7,660 nt of DNA, taken from positions 1 through 7,660 of the forward strand of contig CAMPKG010000164.1 of assembly GCA_946887085.1 (NCBI GenBank), given 5' to 3'. Shown piece by piece: positions 1-6,333 of the stretch (position 1 is the first letter of the stretch; every line of letters starts with the position of its first letter). This DNA is from an uncultured Sphingobacteriales bacterium (GTDB lineage Bacteria; Bacteroidota; Bacteroidia; Chitinophagales; Chitinophagaceae). The position numbers and the translations under genes were made by a program. A model generated the notes under the pieces. The model saw only the letters and a list, made by a program, of their open reading frames with translations. It did not search any database and was not told the origin of the DNA.

Positions 1-131
1 GATTAATATTTATATATATATGATAGTTGTGAAGCGCCAAAGAGGCCCTCAAACAGGCACCAAAATTAGGTCAAAAAACTCGAATTATGCAATAAACCAA
101 TTCAATTTTAAAGATGATATAATGGCCGCTT
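1..131. other. AT-rich intergenic stretch, no gene recognised
   Basis: No convincing coding region is visible. A plus-strand open frame beginning near position 20 runs straight through the tRNA gene and its terminator and has a composition unlike a protein, so it is not called. The stretch opens with an alternating AT run (about 9-22). It lies downstream of the tRNA-Cys terminator on the minus strand and may hold control sequences of a gene beyond the left edge, but I see no clear promoter motif. Confidence 0.6.
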
Positions 132-134
132 TAC

Positions 135-172
135 AAAAAAGAAAAAGCCTTCAACGTACTGTTGAAGGCTTT
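135..172 (-). terminator. Intrinsic terminator of tRNA-Cys
   Basis: A perfect hairpin has a 10 bp core (146-155 paired with 161-170), extended by two A-T pairs to 144-172, around a five-base loop. Read on the minus strand it is followed at once by a T-rich run (TTTTTCTTTTTT), the form of a Rho-independent terminator. The outermost pair uses the last base of the encoded CCA of the tRNA, so there is practically no spacer between tRNA and terminator. Confidence 0.9.
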
Positions 173-245
173 GGAGGTCGCGAGCGGATTCGAACCGCTG
201 TAGAAGGTTTTGCAGACCTGTGCCTAGCCACTCGGCCACGCGACC
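172..245 (-). tRNA. tRNA-Cys (anticodon GCA)
   Basis: Read on the minus strand this is a complete cloverleaf. A seven-base-pair acceptor stem (GGTCGCG with CGCGACC) is followed by a D-arm containing GAGTGGCTAGGC, an anticodon loop CTGCAAA with anticodon GCA, and a T-arm with the canonical GGTTCGAATCC. The discriminator base is U (position 175 on the plus strand), the identity base of cysteine tRNAs, and the 3' CCA is encoded (174-172). Without CCA the molecule is 71 nt, normal for tRNA-Cys, and there is no long variable arm. It delivers cysteine to UGU and UGC codons. It stands alone as a single-gene unit with its own promoter and terminator. There is no sign of an integrated element next to it. 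Confidence 0.96.
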
Positions 246-255
246 CTGAAGGCTG

Positions 256-288
256 CAAATGTAGTAAAAAAACGTTTCCTCGCAACAA
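256..288 (-). promoter_or_regulatory. Bacteroidota-type promoter of tRNA-Cys
   Basis: On the minus strand TACATTTG (plus coordinates 256-263) matches all fixed positions of the Bacteroidota -7 element TAnnTTTG. Exactly 19 bases further upstream is a TTG (283-285), part of TTGTTG, the -33 element. The -7 box ends ten bases before the first base of the tRNA, leaving a leader of only a few nucleotides. Motif match, spacing and position agree, so this is a strong prediction and a marker of the phylum. Confidence 0.8.
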
Positions 289-356
289 CTATCTGAAATT
301 GAATGCCCAATAATTCGAAAGAGACAATCTGAACTTTCTTACATTTACGCGCAATT

Positions 357-1634
357 ATGTATCCTGATTTTCAGTACCTGTTACAAAGCCTTTTCGGCAC
401 AGAAATGCCTGAATGGCTGAGCATCTTTAAAACTTTTGGCTTTCTCGTCGCATTATCATTTTTAGGAGCCGCGTGGGTGTTGACACGAGAATTAAAAAGA
501 AAAGAGGAACAGGGTCTTTTACAACCTGAGTTTTCAACCATCGAAATTGGTCATCCGGCAACCGCAACCGATCTTTTGTGGGCTGCAGTACTCGGATTTG
601 TCATCGGTTATAAAGTGGGCGGTTTTTTCGGTAACTCCGCCGAGATCGCCCCCAACCCTATGGGATACCTGTTTTCCATACAGGGCAATTTCTTCGTTGG
701 CATCATTGGCGCGTTACTGATGGGCTATAGCAAATACACTGAAAAAAAGAAACAGGCGCTCGCCCAACCAGAGAAAAAAAGAGTTGTTACCTATCCGCAT
801 CAGCGTATTGGTGAGATAGTTATCATCGCTGCTATTGGCGGGCTGGTGGGCGCTAAGATCTTTAACGCATTTGAAACCTGGGATGATTTCATAGCTAACC
901 CTCTTGAAAGCCTTTTATCATCATCCGGACTTACGTTTTACGGAGGCCTTATCGTTGCAACGCTCGCCTTATGGTATTACTCACGCAAGCACAATATTCC
1001 TTTCAAACATCTCTGTGATGCCGCTGCCCCGGCATTGATGCTTGCTTATGGTGTCGGCCGTCTCGGATGTCATTTCGCCGGTGACGGTGACTGGGGCATA
1101 TTTAACAGCGCCTACATCACAGACCCCGACGGAACTTTGCGCACCGCATCACTGACTGAATTTCAACAACGGGTACAAGACTTCAACCAATATTTTACCG
1201 CAAACTTTGGTGCAACGGTGCCGCATAAATACGCGCCGGCACCCAACTGGCTACCCGACTGGATGTTTGCGATGAATTATGCACACAATGTAAACAACGA
1301 AGGAATGACCATCGCGAATTGTACAGGGAATTACTGTGCGGTATTGCCGGCTGGAGTGTTCCCCACTCCGCTGTACGAGTTCGCTGCTTGTATGATCCTT
1401 TTTGCAATTCTCTGGAGCCTGCGTAAGAAATTAAAGTATGCGTGGCAGATGTTTGGTCTCTATCTTATTTTCAACGGTATTGAAAGATTTTTTGTTGAAA
1501 AGATCAGGGTAAACTTTAAGTACGATTGGGGCTTTCTTCATCCAACACAAGCTGAGATCATTTCGGTTGTTATGGTATTGATGGGCTTGATGCTTATGAT
1601 ATTTGCCGGAAAAAAGAAGGAAAATATTACCTGA
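357..1634 (+). CDS. lgt: Prolipoprotein diacylglyceryl transferase (Lgt)
   Basis: Lgt is an inner-membrane enzyme that moves diacylglycerol from phosphatidylglycerol to the lipobox cysteine of prolipoproteins, the first step of lipoprotein maturation. The 425-residue product is mostly hydrophobic helices. It carries the Lgt signature as GRLGCHFAGDGDWG (residues 234-247), an FYGG motif (194-197), FPTPLYE (335-341) and the C-terminal ERFFVEK (376-382), whose R377 and E381 correspond to E. coli R239 and E243. It is about 130 residues longer than the E. coli enzyme because of a charged N-terminal linker, an extra membrane segment near 100-125, and a long loop (about 248-334) with a Cys pair, C322 and C327. 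This long form is typical of Bacteroidota. Several active-site positions differ from E. coli (Tyr195 at the H103 position). No Shine-Dalgarno is present. A TACATTTA at 340-347 is a one-mismatch -7 element but too weak to call. The stop codon touches that of the convergent oxidoreductase. Confidence 0.95.
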   Translation: MYPDFQYLLQSLFGTEMPEWLSIFKTFGFLVALSFLGAAWVLTRELKRKEEQGLLQPEFSTIEIGHPATATDLLWAAVLGFVIGYKVGGFFGNSAEIAPNPMGYLFSIQGNFFVGIIGALLMGYSKYTEKKKQALAQPEKKRVVTYPHQRIGEIVIIAAIGGLVGAKIFNAFETWDDFIANPLESLLSSSGLTFYGGLIVATLALWYYSRKHNIPFKHLCDAAAPALMLAYGVGRLGCHFAGDGDWGIFNSAYITDPDGTLRTASLTEFQQRVQDFNQYFTANFGATVPHKYAPAPNWLPDWMFAMNYAHNVNNEGMTIANCTGNYCAVLPAGVFPTPLYEFAACMILFAILWSLRKKLKYAWQMFGLYLIFNGIERFFVEKIRVNFKYDWGFLHPTQAEIISVVMVLMGLMLMIFAGKKKENIT

Positions 1635-2288
1635 TCATTTTTTCGCTAACTCTGCCACCTCGCCCAGGGTATAGGTGTGCATCCCGTTGCTTGAAGACAT
1701 TGATGCGTTGATCATTGCTCGTGCAACTTCTAAATCTTTGACAGGACGATATTTTTTTAATCCGGGTAAAAGGGAAACTAATCGTGAGCCTGCCGCCCCA
1801 AGTTTTTCTCCCCACCTGGTCTTTTCGCGACGACCGGAAAGGACCCCAGGCCTGATGATATGGATGCTTTTGAATGCAAGCTTTGCAACATCACGCTCGA
1901 GCTCTCCTTTTATTCGTGAATAAAAAACACCTGCATCAGGACTTGAGAAGGCAGCGGACACAAGTACATATATTTTTACACCGTTTTCAACAGCTATCTT
2001 AGCCATCTGGTATTGATAAGTATAATCCACTTTATACTGGGCTTCCTGGCTACCTGCCTTTCTTAATGTTGTACCCAGGGTTGAAAACAAAACATCACCC
2101 GTTACCAGGTGTTGCCAGAGCACTGGATTGTCGAAGTTTACCACATATGATTCGAGCTTACTGTGCGCGAGGCCGGTGTTACGGCGTACAAACACTTTAA
2201 CTTTAACAAACCTTTTATCTGCCAATAGTTGACGCAACAGTTGTTTACCAACCAATCCTGTAGCTCCCAATACAATAGCCGTTCTCAT
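1635..2288 (-). CDS. NAD(P)-binding oxidoreductase, atypical SDR (TIP30/HTATIP2-like)
   Basis: The 217-residue product opens with a Rossmann beta strand and the nucleotide motif GATGLVG (residues 8-14), followed by VFVRR (32-36), where the arginines would favour NADP. The LFSTLGTTLRKAGS segment (67-80), then VD (87-88), VSAA (110-113) and FYSRIKGELE (122-131) resemble the family of small NAD(P)H-binding proteins related to human HTATIP2/TIP30. Ser111, Tyr123 and Lys127 can form an SDR-type catalytic triad, and IIRPGVLSGRR (145-155) is the usual C-terminal landmark. The substrate is unknown and the neighbours give no clue. The start at 2288 puts the Rossmann strand at the N-terminus as in relatives. 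An upstream ATG at 2372 would add 28 poorly family-like residues and run into the divergent topoisomerase region. No Shine-Dalgarno is seen. Confidence 0.85.
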   Translation of the reverse strand: MRTAIVLGATGLVGKQLLRQLLADKRFVKVKVFVRRNTGLAHSKLESYVVNFDNPVLWQHLVTGDVLFSTLGTTLRKAGSQEAQYKVDYTYQYQMAKIAVENGVKIYVLVSAAFSSPDAGVFYSRIKGELERDVAKLAFKSIHIIRPGVLSGRREKTRWGEKLGAAGSRLVSLLPGLKKYRPVKDLEVARAMINASMSSSNGMHTYTLGEVAELAKK

Positions 2289-2377
2289 ATCGTGACATAC
2301 TACAAAATAATGATACCATTCGATACCCATGGTGTTCAGACAGTTAAACATCGGGCACGAAATTTTACGCATTGATT

Positions 2378-2382
2378 GGAGG
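2378..2382 (+). promoter_or_regulatory. Strong Shine-Dalgarno site of the topoisomerase gene
   Basis: GGAGG lies seven bases before the ATG at 2390, an ideal spacing. It decides the start of the topoisomerase against a TTG at 2372. It is unusual here, because the other starts in the window have A/T-rich leaders with no such motif, as expected for Bacteroidota. Confidence 0.75.
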
Positions 2383-2389
2383 CAGACTT

Positions 2390-3496
2390 ATGGAAACGGC
2401 ACAGGTGACATTGACAAGGCGCAAGCTAAAGGGATTGTTAAATGACGGCATGAAAACCGCAACAGCGATCAACCTGGTATATGTAAATGATACTGAGCCG
2501 GGCATTACCAGGCAGCAAGATGGTGATAACTTCATTTTCAAACTTGGAAGAAGAACGATCACATCAAAGAAGGAATTAGATCGGATAAAAGGGCTCGTGA
2601 TACCGCCCGCCTGGCAGGAAGTATGGATATGTCCCTTTCCAAACGGTCACTTACAGGTAACCGGTAAAGACAAACTGGGGCGCAAGCAATACAAGTATCA
2701 TCCTTTGTGGAACGAACTCCGTAACCACAGTAAGTACTCGCAACTAGTCGACTTTGGCAAAGCACTACCTCGCATTCGCGAGCAACTCCGCAAAGACCTG
2801 GCTTTACCCGGCTTACCCCAGGAGAAAATACTGGCTACCGCCGTGTCGATCATGCAATGCACTTGCATACGCGTTGGCAACAGTGAATATGAAAAGCTCT
2901 ACTGATCGTTCGGACTGACCACATTGAAGAACCGCCATGTGAAGGTAGATGGATATGAAGTGCAATTCAGCTTTAAAGGCAAGAAAGGGGTTTACCATAA
3001 CGTTACGCTAAAAAGCCGGAAGCTGGCTAACATCATTCAAAAATGCCTGGATATTCCCGGAAAAGAATTGTTTCAATACATCAACGACAATGGCGAGCGC
3101 AGGCCCATCGACTCGGGAATGATCAATAACTACATCAGGCAAATAAGCGGCGATAATTTTACAGCAAAAGACTTTCGTACCTGGGCAGGCTCGTTACACG
3201 CGCTCACCGCATTCAAGGAGATCGGCACGGCAGAAAAAGTCACTGAGATAAAAAGAAATATTGTCCAGGTGCTCGACTCAGTGGCAAAGCAGCTGGGCAA
3301 TACGCGTACTGTTTGCAAAAAATACTATGTACATCCTTTCATACTCGAACATTACACAAACAACACGCTTGGAAAGTATCTTGATAAGATCGAAAAAGTA
3401 AATTGCCCCGATGATATTGTTCTGAGCAGTGAAGAAGAAGTGCTGATGAAAATCCTGGAGTCTTCGACTGTTAGCGTATCATACAACGCCGCGTAG
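2390..3496 (+). pseudogene. topIB: Type IB DNA topoisomerase, interrupted by one in-frame TGA
   Basis: This encodes a poxvirus/Deinococcus-type topoisomerase IB, which nicks one DNA strand through a 3'-phosphotyrosine and relaxes supercoils without ATP. The frame has 368 codons, near the usual 340-370, with one internal stop at codon 172. The catalytic set is complete across the stop: R161 (in RVGN), K198 (in FKGKKG), R263 (in FRTWAG), N304 (in LGNTRTV) and nucleophile Y313 (in YYVHP). The intervals 37, 65, 41 and 9 equal those of D. radiodurans R137, K174, R239, N280 and Y289. Text before and after the stop joins as YEKLY-stop-SFGLTTLKNRHVK, where relatives have glycine (GSFGL), so one change GGA to TGA explains it. 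No frameshift or other damage is visible. It may be a fresh pseudogene, a sequence error, or read through. A TTG at 2924 could start only a fragment lacking R161. The gene stands alone, divergent from the oxidoreductase and convergent with map. Confidence 0.9.
2903..2905 (+). other. Premature in-frame TGA in the topoisomerase
   Basis: The codon follows CTC TAC (Leu-Tyr) and precedes TCG TTC GGA CTG (Ser-Phe-Gly-Leu) in one continuous frame. Family members have glycine here. A G-to-T change of GGA gives TGA. The stop separates catalytic Arg161 from the Lys, Arg, Asn and Tyr of the active site, so the two pieces made separately should not be active. Confidence 0.88.
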
Positions 3497-3510
3497 TACG
3501 GTATTTGTAA

Positions 3511-3535
3511 ACAAAAAGCCCCTGACTGGAGGCTT
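3511..3535 (-). terminator. Intrinsic terminator after map, end of the spc-type operon
   Basis: AAGCC (3516-3520) pairs with GGCTT (3531-3535), and the next CC (3521-3522) pairs with GG (3528-3529), leaving a bulged A (3530) and loop TGACT. On the minus strand the stem is followed by TTTTTG and then TTTAC, so it would end transcripts coming from map, whose stop codon lies ten bases upstream. In the plus direction the T-run is weaker, but it may also catch the topoisomerase transcript. Confidence 0.75.
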
Positions 3536-3544
3536 CAATTAGTT

Positions 3545-4381
3545 TTATGCAGTAACCTCAGCGGATGCGTGGTGCGAACTATTCAGTTCCTGATTAGCAA
3601 CCTCTGCTGCCTCGATGGGCGCAAAGTTTGAAAGCGCCTCTCCCCTATTCTTCCTTACAGCTGTAGTATGCTCATAATGCACAGAAGGTTTTCCATCGGC
3701 TGTTTTTACGGTCCAGCCATCTTCAAGTGTGAATACCTTGTGCGTACCGAGATTGATCATAGGCTCGATTGCCAGCACCATACCTTCTTTCAGGCGTTTG
3801 CCATCTCCGCGACGGCCGTAGTTAGGCACCTGCGGATCTTCATGCAGTTTCTTACCTACGCCATGTCCTACCAGCTCACGTACTACTCCATAACTATGAT
3901 TGCGTGAGGTATGATTCTCAACCGCGAACGAAATATCACCAACCCTGTTGTTTTCCCTTGCATTATCAACTGCCATTGCCAATGCCTCTTTAGTAACGCT
4001 CATCAGCTTTATTACTTCCGCATCAACATTGCCTATTGCAAAAGTATAGGCATGATCGCCATGGAAACCGTTCATATAAACACCGCAGTCAACAGATACA
4101 ATGTCACCATCCTTCAGCTCATAATCGCTGGGAAAGCCGTGAACAACTACATCATTTACCGAAATGCAGAGAGAGAAAGGAAATGGTGAATAGGAGGGCC
4201 CATAACCTTTGAACGAAGGAACACCACCATTATCGCGAATGAATTGCTCTGCCATCTTATCGATAGACAGCGTGGTGATGCCCGGCTTTAAAAATTTAGC
4301 CACCTCGGTTAAGGTGGCGGTTACCGTTAAAGCACTTTTTCTTATTAACTCAATTTCGTCTTTTGTTCTGATATGTATCAT
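3545..4381 (-). CDS. map: Methionine aminopeptidase, type I
   Basis: A cytosolic metalloprotease that removes the initiator methionine from nascent proteins with small second residues, after deformylation. The 278-residue product shows the whole pita-bread fold. The five metal ligands are D98 (VDCG), D109 (GDHA), H173 (GHGVG), E206 (AIEPM) and E237 (HYEHT), equivalent to D97, D108, H171, E204 and E235 of the E. coli enzyme. H81 (VVHGFP) is the catalytic histidine corresponding to E. coli H79. There is no N-terminal zinc-finger extension. The C-terminal tail after the EHT motif is about a dozen residues longer than in E. coli and rich in Ala, Ser and Glu. It starts 14 bases after the secY stop, so it is almost certainly cotranscribed with secY, the usual arrangement. 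There is no Shine-Dalgarno. It is the last gene before the terminator. Confidence 0.97.
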   Translation of the reverse strand: MIHIRTKDEIELIRKSALTVTATLTEVAKFLKPGITTLSIDKMAEQFIRDNGGVPSFKGYGPSYSPFPFSLCISVNDVVVHGFPSDYELKDGDIVSVDCGVYMNGFHGDHAYTFAIGNVDAEVIKLMSVTKEALAMAVDNARENNRVGDISFAVENHTSRNHSYGVVRELVGHGVGKKLHEDPQVPNYGRRGDGKRLKEGMVLAIEPMINLGTHKVFTLEDGWTVKTADGKPSVHYEHTTAVRKNRGEALSNFAPIEAAEVANQELNSSHHASAEVTA

Positions 4382-4395
4382 AACACAAATTCAAT

Positions 4396-5739
4396 CTACA
4401 CAGAAGCCGGCTGCTGGCGACCTGTGATACGACCGCTTTTCATCAGACCGTCGTACTGGCGCATCAGCAAATGGCTTTCTATTTGCTGTAAAGTATCAAG
4501 AATTACACCCACACCGATCAGCATTGAAGTACCACCGTAGAATGATGCAAAACCACTGGTAACACCCAGCAGGCCAGCGATACCAGGGAGGATACCTGCG
4601 ATGGCTAGGAAAAATGCGCCTGGCAATGTGATGCGGTCCATGATAGTCGCAATATAGTCAGCAGTAGGCTCACCGGGTTTTACACCAGGAATAAAGCTGT
4701 TATTACGCTTCAGGTTATCCGCCATTTCGGTCGGGTTAAATATCAGGGCCGTGTAGAAATAGGTGAACGCAATTACAAGCACTGCATACACGATGTTATA
4801 CCAAAGATTTTGAGGATCAGACATCGCGGCTACAAAACCCTGCGCTGTTTCGTTTTGTGCAAAACCAACGACTGTAGCAGGAATGAACATAATAGCCTGA
4901 GCAAAGATGATAGGCATCACACCGGCAGAGTTCACTTTCAAAGGAATGAAATCGCGAGAGCCTGAAACTTCTTTTGCCGCATTGGTGCTGCCTATAATAC
5001 GGCGTGCGTAGTTCAGGGGTATTTTACGTACACCTTGTGTGAGCAGGATAAGGCCTACGATCACAGCAATGAATACCGCCATCTCGATAAGGAATATCAG
5101 CAGACCGCCGCCGCCGCCAAGGTTACGGGCAGCAAACTCCTGAAAAAGAGACTCCGGAAGGCGGGCGAAGATACCAACCATGATGATCAGTGACACCCCG
5201 TTACCAATGCCTTTGTCAGTTATTTTCTCACCCATCCACATAACGAACAGTGTACCCGCGGTAAGAACAACTACAGTCGACAGCCAGAACAGGAATTGAG
5301 GAAATTCCTGTACGATAGCACCGGCAGTTTGCGACTGCAGGTAAGCTACGTAAGCGCTTGCCTGGAACGCTGTCACCAGCACGGTCAGGTAGCGGGTATA
5401 TTGATTGATCTTTTTACGTCCACTGTCTTCGCGCTGCATTTTGGCGATCTGTGGCACCACGATACCGGCAAGCTGCATGAAGATAGATGCCGAGATATAG
5501 GGCATTACACCCAGCGCGAAAATAGACGCGCGGCTGAATGCACCGCCGGCAAACATGTTGAAAAGTCCAAGAAGGCCTTCTTTAGAGCCTTCAAGTGCTA
5601 ACAGGTTGGGGTTGATGCCGGGCAGGGTTATATAGCAACCTATACGGTAGATGGCTACTAGTAACAAAGTAAATAGGATACGCTTACGGAGTTCCTCGAT
5701 GCTCCAAATATTCTTAAGCGTTTCAATTAATTTCTTCAC
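4396..5739 (-). CDS. secY: Preprotein translocase subunit SecY
   Basis: SecY is the pore subunit of the SecYEG channel, which moves unfolded proteins across the inner membrane (with SecA) or into it. The 447-residue product has the expected ten membrane segments. SecY signature 1 is at 71-91 (ALGVMPYISASIFMQL) and signature 2 at 168-187 (GEKITDKGIGNGVSL). The cytosolic GVRKIP loop is at 236-241, and the SecA-binding C5 loop reads FIPGVKPGEPT (349-359), with Lys354 where E. coli has the functionally important Arg357, a conservative change. A glycine run (208-212) lies in an outer loop. Translation begins at GTG (5739-5737). The N-terminus MKKLIETLKNIWSIEELR matches Bacteroidota SecY from the first residue, so GTG is the likely true start. 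It is separated from rplO by 90 bases holding a hairpin and a promoter-like box, and followed closely by map. Confidence 0.97.
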   Translation of the reverse strand: MKKLIETLKNIWSIEELRKRILFTLLLVAIYRIGCYITLPGINPNLLALEGSKEGLLGLFNMFAGGAFSRASIFALGVMPYISASIFMQLAGIVVPQIAKMQREDSGRKKINQYTRYLTVLVTAFQASAYVAYLQSQTAGAIVQEFPQFLFWLSTVVVLTAGTLFVMWMGEKITDKGIGNGVSLIIMVGIFARLPESLFQEFAARNLGGGGGLLIFLIEMAVFIAVIVGLILLTQGVRKIPLNYARRIIGSTNAAKEVSGSRDFIPLKVNSAGVMPIIFAQAIMFIPATVVGFAQNETAQGFVAAMSDPQNLWYNIVYAVLVIAFTYFYTALIFNPTEMADNLKRNNSFIPGVKPGEPTADYIATIMDRITLPGAFFLAIAGILPGIAGLLGVTSGFASFYGGTSMLIGVGVILDTLQQIESHLLMRQYDGLMKSGRITGRQQPASV

Positions 5740-5759
5740 TGGAACTGTTGTTAATCAAT

Positions 5760-5767
5760 CAAAAATA
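5760..5767 (-). promoter_or_regulatory. Possible -7 promoter element before secY
   Basis: On the minus strand TATTTTTG fits TAnnTTTG at every fixed position and lies 20 bases before the secY GTG, just after the rplO-secY hairpin. No TTG or TTTG is found 17-23 bases upstream, where only T-runs occur. The match could be chance in T-rich DNA, so this is a tentative internal promoter. Confidence 0.35.
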
Positions 5768-5785
5768 GAAATGCGAATAAACGAT

Positions 5786-5815
5786 AAAAGACGCACTTAT
5801 CCAAATGCGTCTTTT
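5786..5815 (-). terminator. Hairpin between rplO and secY, possible internal terminator or attenuator
   Basis: A perfect 10 bp inverted repeat, AAAAGACGCA (5786-5795) with TGCGTCTTTT (5806-5815), surrounds a ten-base loop. On the minus strand the stem ends in CTTTT followed by ATCGTTTATT, a short T-run typical of a weak intrinsic terminator. The fold is symmetric on the other strand. It sits 14 bases after the rplO stop codon, inside a run of genes that are usually cotranscribed, so partial termination or an RNA-stability role is more likely than a full stop. Confidence 0.6.
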
Positions 5816-5829
5816 CGATATGAGGTATT

Positions 5830-6276
5830 TTAGATAAGCTCTACAGTACCACCGGCTGCTTCTATCGCTTCCTTCGCTTTGCCGCTGATGCGGTTTACTT
5901 TGAAGGCGATCTTAGCTTTTACTTCACCGCTACCCAGTATCTTAACTGCATCGGTGCGATTGATAAGGCCATTGATATAGAGATTGTCCAGTGAAAATTC
6001 TTTCAGGTCGTATTTTTCGATCAGGTAATCGATCTGGCCGAGGTTGAACACTTTGTAATCGATACGGTTCAGGTTCTTGAAACCGCGTTTTGGCATGCGG
6101 CGCTGGATAGGCATCTGGCCACCCTCGTGACCTTTCTTCTGCTGGTAACCGGTACGTGCCTGCTGACCTTTATTACCTTTAGTAGCAGTAGTTCCATGAC
6201 CGCTACCTTCACCGCGACCAACGCGTTTTGTCTTGTGAACTGCGCCTTCTGCAGGCTTAAGATTGTGGAGTTGCAT
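5830..6276 (-). CDS. rplO: 50S ribosomal protein L15 (uL15)
   Basis: A late-assembling large-subunit protein that binds 23S rRNA. The 148-residue product has the typical basic, glycine-rich extended N-terminal arm (about residues 14-66, with GRGEGSGHG and KGNKGQQAR) that reaches into the rRNA core. A globular C-terminal domain follows, including the L15 signature region VKILGSGEVKAKIAFKV (111-127) and ending in the AIEAAGGTVEL helix-strand. Length and ends are normal. It lies 57 bases after rpmD in the standard spc order. The ATG has the A/T-rich leader AAATAATG and no Shine-Dalgarno. Confidence 0.97.
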   Translation of the reverse strand: MQLHNLKPAEGAVHKTKRVGRGEGSGHGTTATKGNKGQQARTGYQQKKGHEGGQMPIQRRMPKRGFKNLNRIDYKVFNLGQIDYLIEKYDLKEFSLDNLYINGLINRTDAVKILGSGEVKAKIAFKVNRISGKAKEAIEAAGGTVELI

Positions 6277-6309
6277 TATTTACCATTTTTGAACTTGCGC
6301 GGAATGTAA

Positions 6310-6328
6310 AACCGCTCGCAAATCGGTT
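6310..6328 (-). repeat. Small inverted repeat in the rpmD-rplO gap
   Basis: AACCG (6310-6314) and CGGTT (6324-6328) can pair around a nine-base loop. On the minus strand the stem is followed by TTTACATTCC, so it looks only faintly like a terminator. It takes up part of the 57 bases between rpmD and rplO. The structure is short and may be chance. Confidence 0.3.
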
Positions 6329-6333
6329 AAAAA

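Noticed and set aside
20..313. Plus-strand open frame of 97 codons at the left end
   Set aside because: It crosses the antisense of the tRNA and the terminator, and matches no protein pattern.
340..347. TACATTTA as the lgt promoter -7 box
   Set aside because: It misses the final G and has no TTG at proper distance. It would leave a leader of only a few bases.
2289..2372. Upstream ATG (2372) as start of the oxidoreductase
   Set aside because: The 28 added residues precede the Rossmann strand without family resemblance and would occupy most of the divergent promoter region.
2372..2389. TTG at 2372 as start of the topoisomerase
   Set aside because: GGAGG with ideal spacing points to the ATG at 2390, and the TTG start would place that site inside the coding sequence.
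2903..2950. TGA read as selenocysteine
   Set aside because: Family members have glycine here, not cysteine, the position is not catalytic, and I see no clear SECIS-like stem downstream.
2924..3496. Separate gene starting at TTG 2924
   Set aside because: It is the same frame continued after the TGA. It starts mid-domain, lacks the first catalytic Arg, and has no ribosome binding site.
5296..5601. Plus-strand open frame inside secY, and similar frames inside lgt, map, rpsE and rplR
   Set aside because: They are antisense shadows of strongly conserved genes, with no domain pattern or start signals of their own.
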